Notes: a model not told the origin generated them from the letters alone. A stretch of 41,471 bases of DNA from a bacterium D16-36 (GCA_003611745.1 RAYF01000053.1:1-41471), one strand, 5' to 3'; positions 24,952-33,809 are shown, counted from the first letter of the stretch. Numbers and translations: made by a program.

Positions 24952-25174
24952 AAGTATCACTTCCTTTCTGGTTAATGTATGCAGTTGCAGATATCGTATT
25001 CACATGTGGGCATATGATTTTGTCGCTAACCATATTAGCACCTATCGTTTGTTTGCGATGTTACTATTATATAATGTTTGAGAGACCTTAGCAATCTAAA
25101 AAATATTAAATTTAATCTAAAAGGTGTAAAATCTTCCCAGAACAACCGGAGAACCAATGGGCGCCTTTTTACTT

Positions 25175-26077
25175 TTAGTATATTCTTCTTTTTTTAAATA
25201 ATAAATTGCTTTCCGAAAGAAACAAGCCGATCAAGGTAAGCCCTATTCCTATCGCAGCAATCCATGTAATTTCTTCCTTTAACACAATAACGGATGTGAC
25301 AACGGTAATGACGGGAACTATATAGATATACACGCTTGTCTTAATAGCCCCAAGCACCCCTATCGCATAATTCCAAGTAACAAAACAAAGGGCTGACGCA
25401 CCAAGACCTAAATAGATAAGGTTTAAAGTATACTCTGGCTTTACAAACCTCTGCATATCCAAGCTGAAATCAAAAACAAAAAGGAATGGGAGCATAAAAA
25501 GTATTCCATATGTAAATATCCTCCTTGTCGCCCCAATAGTATGATATCCATAACCGTTGATTTTTCGTGTGAGTAATGAATAAATTGTCCATACGAATGC
25601 CGCAACAATCGCCAGAATATCACCGACAGGATTCAATTCCAAATCCTTTCCGTTAAAACTGATAAGGTATATTCCTATCATAGCAACTACAAAACCAACA
25701 AAAAATCTGGCTTTCATTTTATCTTCTGTCTTTAGAAATACAGAAGATAAAATGGCAGTAAAAAACGGAGCAACAGAAATAATAACGCCAACATTAGAAG
25801 CCATTGTATAGGTTAATGCTATATTTTCAAGCAAGTAGTATAAGCATATCCCGCATAGTCCCGCCGCTGCGAATGTAAGCTCCTGCTTTTTATCCTTTAT
25901 CTTTAAGCGTTTCGGATAAATAACAATCAACACAAGCAGACCGAGCAAAAATCTAAAAAACAGTATTTCTATCGGCGTAAAATCTGCAAGCAGTATTTTG
26001 GTGGATATGAAAGTCGTTCCCCATATCATAATCGTAATCAGAGCTGAGGCATGCCCTGCGGTAGTTTTTTTATCCAT
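25175..26077 (-). CDS. EamA/DMT family transporter
   Basis: From the ATG at 26077 the product has 300 residues and ten hydrophobic segments in two homologous EamA halves. Signatures include IMIWGTTFISTKILL in the first half, GVIISVAPFFTAILS, and GLGASALCFVTWNYAIG in the second. DMT proteins export metabolites or amino acids; the substrate is not readable. The start lies 8 bases inside the end of the AraC-type gene, so translation is probably coupled and the regulator likely controls this transporter. A 40-codon upstream extension merely covers the regulator. Confidence 0.9.
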   Translation of the reverse strand: MDKKTTAGHASALITIMIWGTTFISTKILLADFTPIEILFFRFLLGLLVLIVIYPKRLKIKDKKQELTFAAAGLCGICLYYLLENIALTYTMASNVGVIISVAPFFTAILSSVFLKTEDKMKARFFVGFVVAMIGIYLISFNGKDLELNPVGDILAIVAAFVWTIYSLLTRKINGYGYHTIGATRRIFTYGILFMLPFLFVFDFSLDMQRFVKPEYTLNLIYLGLGASALCFVTWNYAIGVLGAIKTSVYIYIVPVITVVTSVIVLKEEITWIAAIGIGLTLIGLFLSESNLLFKKRRIY

Positions 26078-26555
26078 GATTGCTGCCACCCTCCTTAAAA
26101 ATACGTCTATATGCGGCAGGCGACAATCCGATAAACATATGAAAAAAATTGGAAAAATGGCTCTGGTCTGAAAAGCCTGTCTGTATAGCGGTATCAACCG
26201 AAGTTACGCCTTGCTCCAACAGTTCCTTTGCTTTTCCTATGCGAACCGTCTGAAGATACCTATATGGTGTAACTCCTTTTGATTTGGTAAACGCACGGAG
26301 CAATGCCGATTTACTAAGACCGCTGCATTTACAGAGTTTTTCTAATGTAATATGATCTGCAAAATGCTCTGCCATAAATGTGCAAGTCTTCTCTATTTCT
26401 TCACTGCATTCTGGAATACAGTTCTCGAAAGGTTGTCCGTATTGCTCGATAAGCGATGAAAAATGATTGGGAAACGGCTGAACGATTCCCTCAAAACGAT
26501 ATGCTTCAAGATGTAAATCGTCATCATAGCAGACTGTCCGTATTTCTTTCTGCAT
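26070..26555 (-). CDS. AraC family transcriptional regulator lacking most of its cupin domain
   Basis: From 26555 (GGAGG 7 bases upstream) the product has 161 residues. The C-terminal 100 residues form a full AraC DNA-binding domain with two helix-turn-helices (LEKLCKCSGLSKSALLRAFT and VDTAIQTGFSDQSHFSNFFH). The N-terminus begins like an AraC cupin (HLEAYRFEGIVQPFPNHF). It then jumps at about residue 35 to SSLIEQYGQPF, the linker that normally follows the domain. About 100 residues of effector-binding barrel seem missing in frame. The protein could be an effector-independent regulator or a decaying one. It precedes and overlaps the EamA gene. Confidence 0.8.
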   Translation of the reverse strand: MQKEIRTVCYDDDLHLEAYRFEGIVQPFPNHFSSLIEQYGQPFENCIPECSEEIEKTCTFMAEHFADHITLEKLCKCSGLSKSALLRAFTKSKGVTPYRYLQTVRIGKAKELLEQGVTSVDTAIQTGFSDQSHFSNFFHMFIGLSPAAYRRIFKEGGSNHG

Positions 26556-26794
26556 AGTATCACCTCCTCGCATTCTATATTCTACTCGGAATGTTTGACG
26601 ATTTCTTGTAAGATATCTTCATTTTTCAAAAAAACATCTATAACCAAAAAACAGAAGAGGGAATAAGCCCCTTTGCTTGTTTTATTTGCCTAATCGTATA
26701 TGATTATATATATGGCTGTTAGAAAAAACTAAAAAAATTAAAAATATTTGTAACAAGTCGCACTTGAAAAGAACTAACAATATGAGGTGCTGAT

Positions 26795-27286
26795 ATGAAT
26801 AAAGAAAAAATTGATAAAATATATCGTGAAAATGCCGCCATGATATATAAATATCTATGTGGTTTAACGCAGGACAGCGGACTTGCCGAGGAACTGACGC
26901 AGGAAACATTCTTTCAAGCAATTAAAGGGATTGACAAATTTAGGGGAGATTGTAAAATTTCCGTCTGGCTATGCGGAATTGCCAAAAGAATATGGTACAA
27001 AGAACTGGAAAAAAGAAGCAGGCATAAAACCGCCCCACTGGACGATACGATACCTTCCACAGAAAATGTTGAAAGTAAAAGCCTTAACAATTTAGAAAAA
27101 ATAGAAATTTTCCGCCTAATGCACAACCTTGATAATGTAACAAGAGAAGTCATGTATTTACGATTAGCAGGGGAACTACAATTTTCTGAAATTGCGGCTA
27201 TTTTAGGAAAAACAGAAAACTGGGCGAGGGTAACTTATTATCGGGGAAAACAGAAAATAATGAAAGGAATGAGAGAATGGAACTAA
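26795..27286 (+). CDS. ECF-type RNA polymerase sigma factor
   Basis: The 163-residue protein has region 2 (AAMIYKYLCGLTQDSGLAEE then LTQETFFQAIKGIDKFRGD, about 14-55) and region 4 with a helix-turn-helix (LRLAGELQFSEIAAILGKTE, about 126-145). It lacks region 3 and is the normal length for ECF factors. It heads an operon of sigma factor, zinc-finger anti-sigma factor, ABC ATPase and two permeases. A TTGTAAC string about 45 bases upstream resembles ECF -35 boxes and could allow autoregulation, but no matching -10 element is clear. The inducing signal is unknown; peptide antibiotics are a common one for this layout. Confidence 0.9.
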   Translation: MNKEKIDKIYRENAAMIYKYLCGLTQDSGLAEELTQETFFQAIKGIDKFRGDCKISVWLCGIAKRIWYKELEKRSRHKTAPLDDTIPSTENVESKSLNNLEKIEIFRLMHNLDNVTREVMYLRLAGELQFSEIAAILGKTENWARVTYYRGKQKIMKGMREWN

Positions 27287-28044
27287 GGGAAAAAGAATTA
27301 GCTTGTGAGATTGTCAGAGATTTACTTCCTCTCTATATCGACGGAATGGTAAGTGATGTTTCTAAAAAGAGCATTGATAACCATTTAGAGCATTGTACAG
27401 AATGTAGTGAGATATATCACGATATGGCTTGTCATTTGGAAATGGAAATGCCGCCGGCAGAGATTTCAGATGTAAAAAGATTTTTGAATAAAACAAAGAA
27501 AATGTATCTGTTATATGGCTTAGGTTGTCTTAGCTTTATTGCAATACTGATCTGTCTGATTGTGGATTTGGCGGTAAACAAAGGACTTACATGGTCTTTG
27601 ATTGCCGGAAGCTCCTGCCTGTTTGCAGACGCTTTTATATATACTCTTTCAACCTGTAAAAAGAATAAAGGCTGTATTGCAATGGCAGTAATAAGCATTG
27701 GGGTGTTTGTCCTGATTTCTGTCATACAGATTACCCGATATTATCTGATTGGAACAGGGTCATTTTGGCTTTTCCGTTATGGTGTGCCTATCCTGCTGTT
27801 ATGGCTTTTTGTCCTTTGGCTTCCAGTGCTTGCAAAAACATTACTAAAATGGAATATTTGGGACTGCATAGCATTGTTCCTATTCTTGGTAATCATAGGA
27901 AACTATGTCACAAAACTAATCACGGGGGATTACATGTGGGAAGACGTGCTCCATATGCAGGGATTTATAGGCAATGCCCTTGGAGAAGTAATAGGAATTA
28001 TAATATTTGGAATTATAGGGAGGACCACAAAATGGAGAAAATAA
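27277..28044 (+). CDS. Membrane anti-sigma factor with zinc-finger domain
   Basis: The 255-residue protein has a zf-HC2 domain with HxxxCxxC (His36, Cys40, Cys43) and an N-terminal LPLYIDGMVSD typical of anti-sigma factors. About six hydrophobic segments follow from residue 75 to the end. The cytosolic N-terminus should bind and hold the sigma factor, and the membrane part should sense the signal. It overlaps the sigma gene by 10 bases and the ABC ATPase gene by 13 bases, so the three are tightly coupled. Confidence 0.9.
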   Translation: MELREKELACEIVRDLLPLYIDGMVSDVSKKSIDNHLEHCTECSEIYHDMACHLEMEMPPAEISDVKRFLNKTKKMYLLYGLGCLSFIAILICLIVDLAVNKGLTWSLIAGSSCLFADAFIYTLSTCKKNKGCIAMAVISIGVFVLISVIQITRYYLIGTGSFWLFRYGVPILLLWLFVLWLPVLAKTLLKWNIWDCIALFLFLVIIGNYVTKLITGDYMWEDVLHMQGFIGNALGEVIGIIIFGIIGRTTKWRK

Positions 28045-28940
28045 TCAGTGTAAAAAATATAAGAAAAGCATACAAAAAGGAAACTGCCGTTCAGAATGTA
28101 TGCTTTGAGCTTACACCCGGAAATATCATGGGGCTATTGGGGACAAACGGGGCGGGCAAAACTACGACATTAAAGATGATTACAAATTTATCTTCCAAAG
28201 ATAATGGGAAAATTGTCATAGACAACGTATCATTAGACGAAAATCCCGGACTGGCATTGGCAAAGGTTGGGGCAGCACTTGATACCCCCAGTTTTTATCA
28301 AGAACTGACTGCAAGAGAAAATATAGAATATTTTGCACATCTATATAAAAATATCCCAAATGGGCAAGTTATGGAATTGCTTGATTATGTCGGGCTTGGT
28401 TCACAGGCTGAAAAGAAAGTGAAAAAGTTTTCTCTTGGAATGAAACAAAGACTGGCATTGGCAAGGGCTATGTTAGGACAGCCAAAATTGATTATTTTGG
28501 ATGAACCGGCAAACGGATTAGACCCGCAGGGACAGATTAACCTATATCGTCTGATTTGTGATATGGCGAAAGAGCGAAACACAACATTTATTGTTTCATC
28601 ACACCAATTGCATGATATGGAAAAATTCTGTACCGATATTTTAATTTTGGATAAGGGAAAAAGTATCTTACAGGGAAAAACGGAAGAGATTTTATCCGAA
28701 ACAACAAATATTGTGGACTCCATACTGGAAGAAGCAAACGCTGCCCGGAGTGTCCTCTCCGGGTGTAAAGGAATAAATTTGGTTTCACAAAAAGGAAATC
28801 AGTTTACAATCAGACTTGAAAGTATCTGTTTTGATGAATTTGTTAAAATCCTTGTAGCAAACCATTTGCATATTCACTATCTTTCTATGCGGAAACACTC
28901 ATTGCAGGATCTTTTTCTAAAACTGACAGGGGGAGCTTAA
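28032..28940 (+). CDS. ABC transporter ATP-binding protein (bacitracin-export type)
   Basis: From 28032 (GGGAGG 8 bases upstream) the product has 302 residues. Walker A is GTNGAGKT (37-44), the signature is SLGMK (134-138, with L in place of the usual GG pair) and Walker B is IILDEP (154-159), followed by the H-loop SSHQLHDME. A C-terminal extension of about 90 residues ends in QDLFLKLTGG, as in BcrA-like subunits. It should power the two downstream permeases. An in-frame upstream extension is antisigma-gene shadow. Confidence 0.92.
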   Translation: MEKIISVKNIRKAYKKETAVQNVCFELTPGNIMGLLGTNGAGKTTTLKMITNLSSKDNGKIVIDNVSLDENPGLALAKVGAALDTPSFYQELTARENIEYFAHLYKNIPNGQVMELLDYVGLGSQAEKKVKKFSLGMKQRLALARAMLGQPKLIILDEPANGLDPQGQINLYRLICDMAKERNTTFIVSSHQLHDMEKFCTDILILDKGKSILQGKTEEILSETTNIVDSILEEANAARSVLSGCKGINLVSQKGNQFTIRLESICFDEFVKILVANHLHIHYLSMRKHSLQDLFLKLTGGA

Positions 28941-28943
28941 GCC

Positions 28944-29708
28944 ATGTATCCATTAACAAGATTATATGCAAGAAAACTATACAGACAAAAATTGATTTAC
29001 ATTTTTTTTGCCTGTTTTTTTACAGCTTCTTTCTTTTACGCTTTTCTTATTTCGACACCGCAAATGGAAGAAATGCTGAATATCAATATTGGAATTGTCG
29101 GGAGAAAAAATTTCCCCGAATTTATGATGCGGTTTTATGTCGGGACAGTGGGTATTCTTTTTAATGTATTTCTGCTGACACTGTTTATTTGTGAAGAAGA
29201 TAGGAACAAAATGCTTTACCAGCCTTTATTGCATGGGGAAACTCGCAGCAGAATGATACGTTCTAAAATCTATGTTGCTGTTAGTATGTCAATGATTTTT
29301 GTTTTGTTGGTGGCTTTTATCAACTACATAACAGCCTTTATGCGTTGGGGCTATGAAATCTTTGAATGGGCAGCCTTTATCAGAACCATTATAAAATATC
29401 TGTTATCGGGTATCTATATGTCGGTTATAACGCTTGGGATAGTTACACTTTGTATCTGTACCCGAGGCGTATGGAAAACAATATTTTTTGTGATTATTTA
29501 TCTATTGATTGACCAGATTATATACGGTTCCAATATTGCTTTATTACAAAAAATATGGGTTGGATATTACCTTAATCTTTGGACGTTTGCATATGAGTAT
29601 CAGAAAATAACATTTAGCGAACTGCTTATAGGAATATCCATTATGATACTGTACGGAATTGCTTTTTTTCAAATATCCCTATACAGAACAAAAAAAATAG
29701 ATTTTTGA
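28944..29708 (+). CDS. ABC-2-type permease subunit, first
   Basis: The 254-residue protein has six hydrophobic segments in the BcrB/ABC-2 layout: helix 1 around FFACFFTASFFYAFLI, helix 2 around VGILFNVFLLTLFI, then a coupling region (MLYQPLLHGETRSRMIRSKI) and four more helices. The MLYQPLLHG string recurs as MFRQPLLNG in the next permease, so the two are paralogues. They probably form a heterodimer with the ATPase. It starts 3 bases after the ATPase stop. Confidence 0.85.
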   Translation: MYPLTRLYARKLYRQKLIYIFFACFFTASFFYAFLISTPQMEEMLNINIGIVGRKNFPEFMMRFYVGTVGILFNVFLLTLFICEEDRNKMLYQPLLHGETRSRMIRSKIYVAVSMSMIFVLLVAFINYITAFMRWGYEIFEWAAFIRTIIKYLLSGIYMSVITLGIVTLCICTRGVWKTIFFVIIYLLIDQIIYGSNIALLQKIWVGYYLNLWTFAYEYQKITFSELLIGISIMILYGIAFFQISLYRTKKIDF

Positions 29709-29718
29709 GAGAGGTAAA

Positions 29719-29841
29719 GATAGAAAAATCACACTGATGTGCTGATTTTTCTATCGCGAGTTTGTGTCGGAGCCACAAACTCGGAATCGCAGAGCCAAAT
29801 TTGAGATTTGGCTCGTGTGCCGTCGCAAAAGATGCTCCGAC
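29719..29841 (+). repeat. Interleaved-stem (pseudoknot-topology) intergenic element, copy B
   Basis: A long hairpin comes first: GATAGAAAAATCA (29719-29731) with TGATTTTTCTATC (29743-29755), plus an inner CAC/GTG. Then a = GAGTTTGTG (29758-29766) pairs with a' = CACAAACTC (29774-29782). The loop string TCGGAGC (b, 29767-29773) is complementary to GCTCCGA (b', 29834-29840). Between a' and b' is a 9-bp hairpin GAGCCAAAT (29792-29800) / ATTTGGCTC (29806-29814). GGAGG follows b' by 3 bases, then the second permease. Confidence 0.6.
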
Positions 29842-29854
29842 ATGGAGGTAAAAA

Positions 29855-30601
29855 ATGATTATAAGATTATTAAATATACAATTTGCACGACTGAAAAGGC
29901 AAAAGATATTATACATATTTTTTGTCGTAATGGCAGCAATGATCATCTCCAATGCACTCCAATGTGCAGGCAGTTCAGAAGATAATGGTATGGGGTACTA
30001 TGCAGGCGGTAAATTTCCAATAATGTGTATGCAGTCCTATATTGATATTGTCGGTACACTATTCCTTAGCTTTATCAGCGCAGTATTGATTTGCGGGGAA
30101 AAGGCAAGCGGTATGTTCAGACAGCCTTTGTTGAATGGTGTTTCCAAAAAACAGCTTTTAATCGCAAAAACTATCAGTATTTTCACAGTTGCGCTGATCT
30201 GTTTTTTGTTTGTGGCAATCGTCAGCATTGTAACAGGTTTCTTTTTATGGGGCAGCCATATCTTCGATCATGCACAGGAATATTTGTTACAAATGTTATT
30301 ATTAGCTTTTCCGCAGATAACAATGGTTCTATTTTTTGTGCTTTTATCCTTGTATATGTCGAATATATCCAGTATGATGTGCGCTTCGCTGATAATTTTA
30401 TTAGTCAACAATTTATTTAGCCAGTTTTTTGGCAGTTACATATCGTTTATAGATTTTATGTATTATCTGTATGTTTTTTCTGGGTATAACGGGATGGAAT
30501 TAACAGGCAAAATGATTGTGTTAGGAATTGCTGTTAATGTTATAACAGGAATTATCCTTGTTTATGGAATCAGCAGACGCACAAATAGTATGGTAATGTA
30601 A
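29855..30601 (+). CDS. ABC-2-type permease subunit, second
   Basis: The 248-residue protein has six hydrophobic segments and is paralogous to the first permease (opening IIRLLNIQFARLKRQKILYI, coupling region MFRQPLLNGVSKKQLLIAKT). It completes the sigma / anti-sigma / ABC operon. It is separated from the first permease by 146 bases holding interleaved-stem element copy B, so its translation may be set independently. GGAGG lies 6 bases before the ATG. Confidence 0.85.
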   Translation: MIIRLLNIQFARLKRQKILYIFFVVMAAMIISNALQCAGSSEDNGMGYYAGGKFPIMCMQSYIDIVGTLFLSFISAVLICGEKASGMFRQPLLNGVSKKQLLIAKTISIFTVALICFLFVAIVSIVTGFFLWGSHIFDHAQEYLLQMLLLAFPQITMVLFFVLLSLYMSNISSMMCASLIILLVNNLFSQFFGSYISFIDFMYYLYVFSGYNGMELTGKMIVLGIAVNVITGIILVYGISRRTNSMVM

Positions 30602-30796
30602 AAACACATTGCACTTTGAAAGTGGGCGGTAATGGGTGGGTTTTCCCTGTGCGCTACAAAACGCCCCGAAAATGCCCTTAAAATGCTTCATATACCTATC
30701 CTAACCGTCCTCATTATCTTTCTGCTTCCTTTTTTCTGTTTCCGCATATAGAATAATATACCCATCCTATTTTATGTAACACGACATATATCTTCT

Positions 30797-31324
30797 TCAA
30801 AGATTTATCAAATATACATATGCTTCCTCATTATCAAATGTAAAGCTCCTACAATAATTTCCACCGTTTTTCTTGATTGTTTTTATTGAAGCAGCATTGT
30901 CCTTTTCAACTGATAACTGCAACTGCTTCAGGCCGTGTTTTCTCGCAAGCAAACATATTTGTCTTAATATTTCGGTAGCATACCCTTTTCTTCTTTCTGA
31001 CGGCCTTACGCTATATCCACAATTACCAATATCTTTTAGGAAATCATTTAATTGATACCTCAAATCAACAATGCCAACAACTTTATCATCCGACACCCTA
31101 ACTGCAAAAAATGTATCTGTTAAAACCCAATTAGGGTCAACAGTCTCCGTACTTGCATTGGCAATGACTTTTTCATACCATTCTTCATAAGAAGTAATTC
31201 TATCCAATAATTCACTCCCATTGATTACCTGTTCTCCAAAATCAAAATGCTCCTGCCGATATTCAAGTGCTTTATCTTTCAATCCTAAACTTGGCTTTAC
31301 AAGCTGTATTTCTTCATATGCCAT
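30797..31324 (-). CDS. GNAT family N-acetyltransferase
   Basis: From 31324 the product has 175 residues. The GNAT core is clear: FFAVRVSDDKVVGIVDLRYQ (beta strands 2-4), then GNCGYSVRPSERRKGYATEI (acetyl-CoA-binding loop, about 103-122), VEKDNAASIKTIKKNGG and a final strand. The substrate is unknown; similar proteins are often found near transport genes in gut Firmicutes. Its 5' side abuts a truncated amylase gene, a sign of a recombination junction just upstream of its start. Confidence 0.87.
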   Translation of the reverse strand: MAYEEIQLVKPSLGLKDKALEYRQEHFDFGEQVINGSELLDRITSYEEWYEKVIANASTETVDPNWVLTDTFFAVRVSDDKVVGIVDLRYQLNDFLKDIGNCGYSVRPSERRKGYATEILRQICLLARKHGLKQLQLSVEKDNAASIKTIKKNGGNYCRSFTFDNEEAYVYLINL

Positions 31325-31346
31325 CATTCATTCCTCCGTTTTATAA

Positions 31347-32261
31347 ATTCTGCATTATAATGATGGGCTTTGGTACGAGGGGTGGGAAGGCAATTTTGAT
31401 TTGGTCAAATTAAATCTTCAGAATGAGGAAGTGGTTCAGCATATTTTTGATGCAGTGAAATACTGGGTGGAGACTTTTGATATTGATGGATTGCGTCTGG
31501 ATGTGGTATATTGCCTGGACAAAGAATTTCTGAAACGTCTGCGTCAGTTTACGGACTCATTGAAAAAAGATTTCTTTTTGGTGGGCGAAACACTGCATGG
31601 AGATTATAAACAATGGGCAAATGATGAAATGTGCCATTCTGTCACAAACTATGAATGCTATCATGGGATGCACTCTAGTTTTAACAGTATGAATATGTTT
31701 GAAATCTGTCATTCTCTTATTAGGCAGTATGGGCCAGAGGAATGGTCTCTGTATAAAGGAATGCATTTGTTCAATTTTGTGGATAACCACGATGTAAGTC
31801 GGATTGCAAGCGTACTTAATAATGAAAATCATCTGCCGTTAATCTATGCCTTGTGCTTTGGAATGCCCGGTATTCCCTGCATATATTACGGCAGCGAATG
31901 GGGAACAAAGGCAAATAAGAGCGAGGGTGATTCAGCACTTCGTGCCGGTTTTGATAAGCCGGAATTTGGAGAATTGGCAGAGTGGATTGCAAAATTGGCA
32001 GAGGTTAAGGCGCATAGTAAAGCTTTGAACTATGGTAGTTTCCGCTCTATTATACTTACCAATCATCAGTGTATTTTTGAGCGTGCATGTGAGGGGGAGA
32101 GAATACTGATAGCTATCAATGCATCAGAGGAGTCTTTTACTGCACACTTTGATGCGGGATGTGGCATGGCGGAGGATTTGTTGACGGGAAAACCTCACGA
32201 TTTTGGTGGAGGTAGCGAGTTGCCTCCCTACGCTGCTTTTTTCTGGAAAATGGAGTATTAG
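31347..32261 (+). pseudogene. 5'-truncated GH13 alpha-amylase family gene
   Basis: The frame can be read from 31347 (LHYNDGLWYEGWEGNFDLVK) to the stop at 32261. There is no start codon with a ribosome-binding site; the sequence upstream is the divergent acetyltransferase gene. All three GH13 catalytic segments survive: GLRLD (nucleophile), VGETLHGDY (acid/base) and FVDNHDVSR (third carboxylate). LPPYAAFFWKMEY ends it. The lost part would be the N-terminal half of the barrel and any N-terminal domain, so the product cannot fold normally. The parent enzyme probably cleaved maltodextrins in the cytosol. Confidence 0.8.
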
Positions 32262-32300
32262 GCTGATATAAAACGAAAGACTTTAGACTGGTCTCGTTAA

Positions 32301-32642
32301 AGTGAGGATAATATTCTGGTTCTTTATTTTCATTGTGCTAAAGAGGGCAGAAAAATAGATGTTTTACAATGTAACAATAAAGTGTGTTTCACAATTTTTA
32401 ATGAAGGAGAGCCAATAAATACAGAAAATCCATGTAATTGTGGATATTATTATTCAAGTATTATAGGGAATGGAGAGATAGAGTTTCTGGAAAATACTGA
32501 TGATAAGAAATATGCTTTGAGTATAATGTTTGCACATCAATTGGGAAGAAATGTGAAATTTACGGAAACGCAAGCGGATTCTGTATGCGTGTTTAAGCTT
32601 GTTGCGGAAAATTATACCGGAAAACAGAAGGCAAAGATGTGA
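32301..32642 (+). pseudogene. 5'-truncated pyridoxamine-5'-phosphate-oxidase-like (NimA-type) gene
   Basis: The frame reads NILVLYFHCAKEGRKIDVLQ, then VCFTIFNEGEP and later YYSSIIGNGEIEFLENTDDK, ending VFKLVAENYTGKQKAKM. This is the C-terminal two-thirds of a flavin-binding split-barrel protein of the pyridoxamine-phosphate-oxidase/NimA type. The first strands, normally with MDVDGKPYVVPLNY-like sequence, are missing, and no proper start precedes it. It lies about 40 bases after the truncated amylase gene, so two 5'-truncated genes are in tandem. Confidence 0.65.
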
Positions 32643-32675
32643 TAATACATTGCAGAACGGTTACAATTTATGCCT

Positions 32676-33593
32676 TTATTTGTTTCGTCCGTTTTCTGTT
32701 TTTTCTGCATTTCTTCTCCAAATAAGACTCTCCAATTCAGACGCTGCAACGCTGAGTGACATGCCTTTTCGTTTCAGAATGCAGATGTTTCTCGGTGGAA
32801 TAGCTGGTTTCATGTTTAGGATAACAAGGTTCTCCATATTTTCATTTTCCAAAAATTCGATAGGAACAAACCCGATTCCTAAATCAGATTTTACCATGGG
32901 CAATATCTGGTCAGCAGTAGCAGCTTCCACATCGGGAGAAAAAGAAATTCCCATTTTATTGAAAAATTCAGCATAAAACGAAAAAGAACTTGTTTTTTCG
33001 CCAAGACCAATCAATGGATACTCATTGATCAGATGATCTGTAATGGTTGTTCCGGTGGAAAGTGAAAATGCACTGCTGCATACAGGAACCTCCTGAATAT
33101 TTCGTAAAACGTTTGAAGACAGCCCTGCCGGAAGATTGAATGGTTCCGTAACAATCGCAAAATCTGCCAATCCCTTTTTTAGAACATCAATTGCCTGTGG
33201 CGTGGAATGATTGGATACTCTGATATGGATTCCGGGATAGGCTTTACGGTAATTTTTAAGCACCGGGAGCAATACGCAGTGTAGGGCAATTTCGCTTGCA
33301 GCAATTGTAATGATTCCAGACTGCAGGCTGCGGTTTCTGGCGATTTCCTGTTCACCGCACAAAATATGTTCAAATGCAATGGAGATATGGGCATATAATT
33401 TTTCACCTTCCGGAGTAAGGGTTACGCCATGTCTCTGTCTTACAAACAATGTGCATCCCAGTTCTTCCTCCAGTTTTTTCATCATCCGGGTAATATTTGG
33501 CTGGTTGTTCAGGAGTGCGCCTGCCGCCCCCGTAAAACTCTTATATTTTCCGACATAATAAAATACCCTGTAATAATCATAATTGATGTTCAT
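32676..33593 (-). CDS. LysR family transcriptional regulator
   Basis: From 33593 the product has 305 residues. The N-terminal winged helix-turn-helix (YDYYRVFYYVGKYKSFTGAA, then NNQPNITRMMKKLEEELG, residues 1-60) is followed by a linker helix and a periplasmic-binding-protein-like effector domain (about 90-295). It is full length. It is divergent from the MATE gene, and a dyad and promoter between them fit control of that transporter by this protein. The effector is unknown. Confidence 0.92.
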   Translation of the reverse strand: MNINYDYYRVFYYVGKYKSFTGAAGALLNNQPNITRMMKKLEEELGCTLFVRQRHGVTLTPEGEKLYAHISIAFEHILCGEQEIARNRSLQSGIITIAASEIALHCVLLPVLKNYRKAYPGIHIRVSNHSTPQAIDVLKKGLADFAIVTEPFNLPAGLSSNVLRNIQEVPVCSSAFSLSTGTTITDHLINEYPLIGLGEKTSSFSFYAEFFNKMGISFSPDVEAATADQILPMVKSDLGIGFVPIEFLENENMENLVILNMKPAIPPRNICILKRKGMSLSVAASELESLIWRRNAEKTENGRNK

Positions 33594-33619
33594 CTTCACA
33601 CCTCACATATTAAAATTAT

Positions 33620-33672
33620 ATATCTGAATTGCAAAATTGATATTTTACACATACCTAATAAGGCATTATAAT
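33620..33672 (+). promoter_or_regulatory. MATE promoter with adjacent LysR-type dyad
   Basis: TTTACA (33644-33649) and TATAAT (33667-33672) are 17 bases apart. Directly upstream is an imperfect dyad with ends ATATC (33620-33624) and GATAT (33639-33643), placed where LysR activators bind, abutting the -35 box. Confidence 0.65.
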
Positions 33673-33707
33673 ACATCCGATATGAAAAAACAATATCTTT
33701 GAAGGAA

Positions 33708-33809
33708 AGCTCTGACATGATATTGTCCAGCAGCAAACTGGGTATAGATGGCTGCGTTGAGATGATAATGAGCTGTGTAGAAGAAATGGAGGATGATGAA
33801 AATGAATAA
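33708..33809 (+). pseudogene. C-terminal remnant of a Cytidylate_kin2 gene before the MATE gene
   Basis: An open frame, readable from about 33708 with an ATG at 33717 (AAGGAAA upstream), encodes SDMILSSSKLGIDGCVEMIM, then SCVEEMEDDENE. It aligns by eye with the C-termini of both intact cytidylate-kinase-like proteins of this window (YDMCINDSKLGIEKTTE and CLDEGILGIDGCVQMIL). About 160 N-terminal residues are missing. Its stop overlaps the MATE start by 8 bases, so it may survive as a coupling leader. It may be translated as a 30-residue peptide. Confidence 0.6.

Noticed and set aside
27765-28031. In-frame extension upstream of the ABC ATPase start
   Set aside because: It runs through the anti-sigma gene in another frame. 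The ATG at 28032 has a GGGAGG site and fits the family's usual N-terminus.
30602-30796. Small gene or mobile-element end between the permease and the GNAT gene
   Set aside because: The sequence has a familiar look of Clostridial conjugative-element spacers, but no frame, repeat or boundary could be supported.
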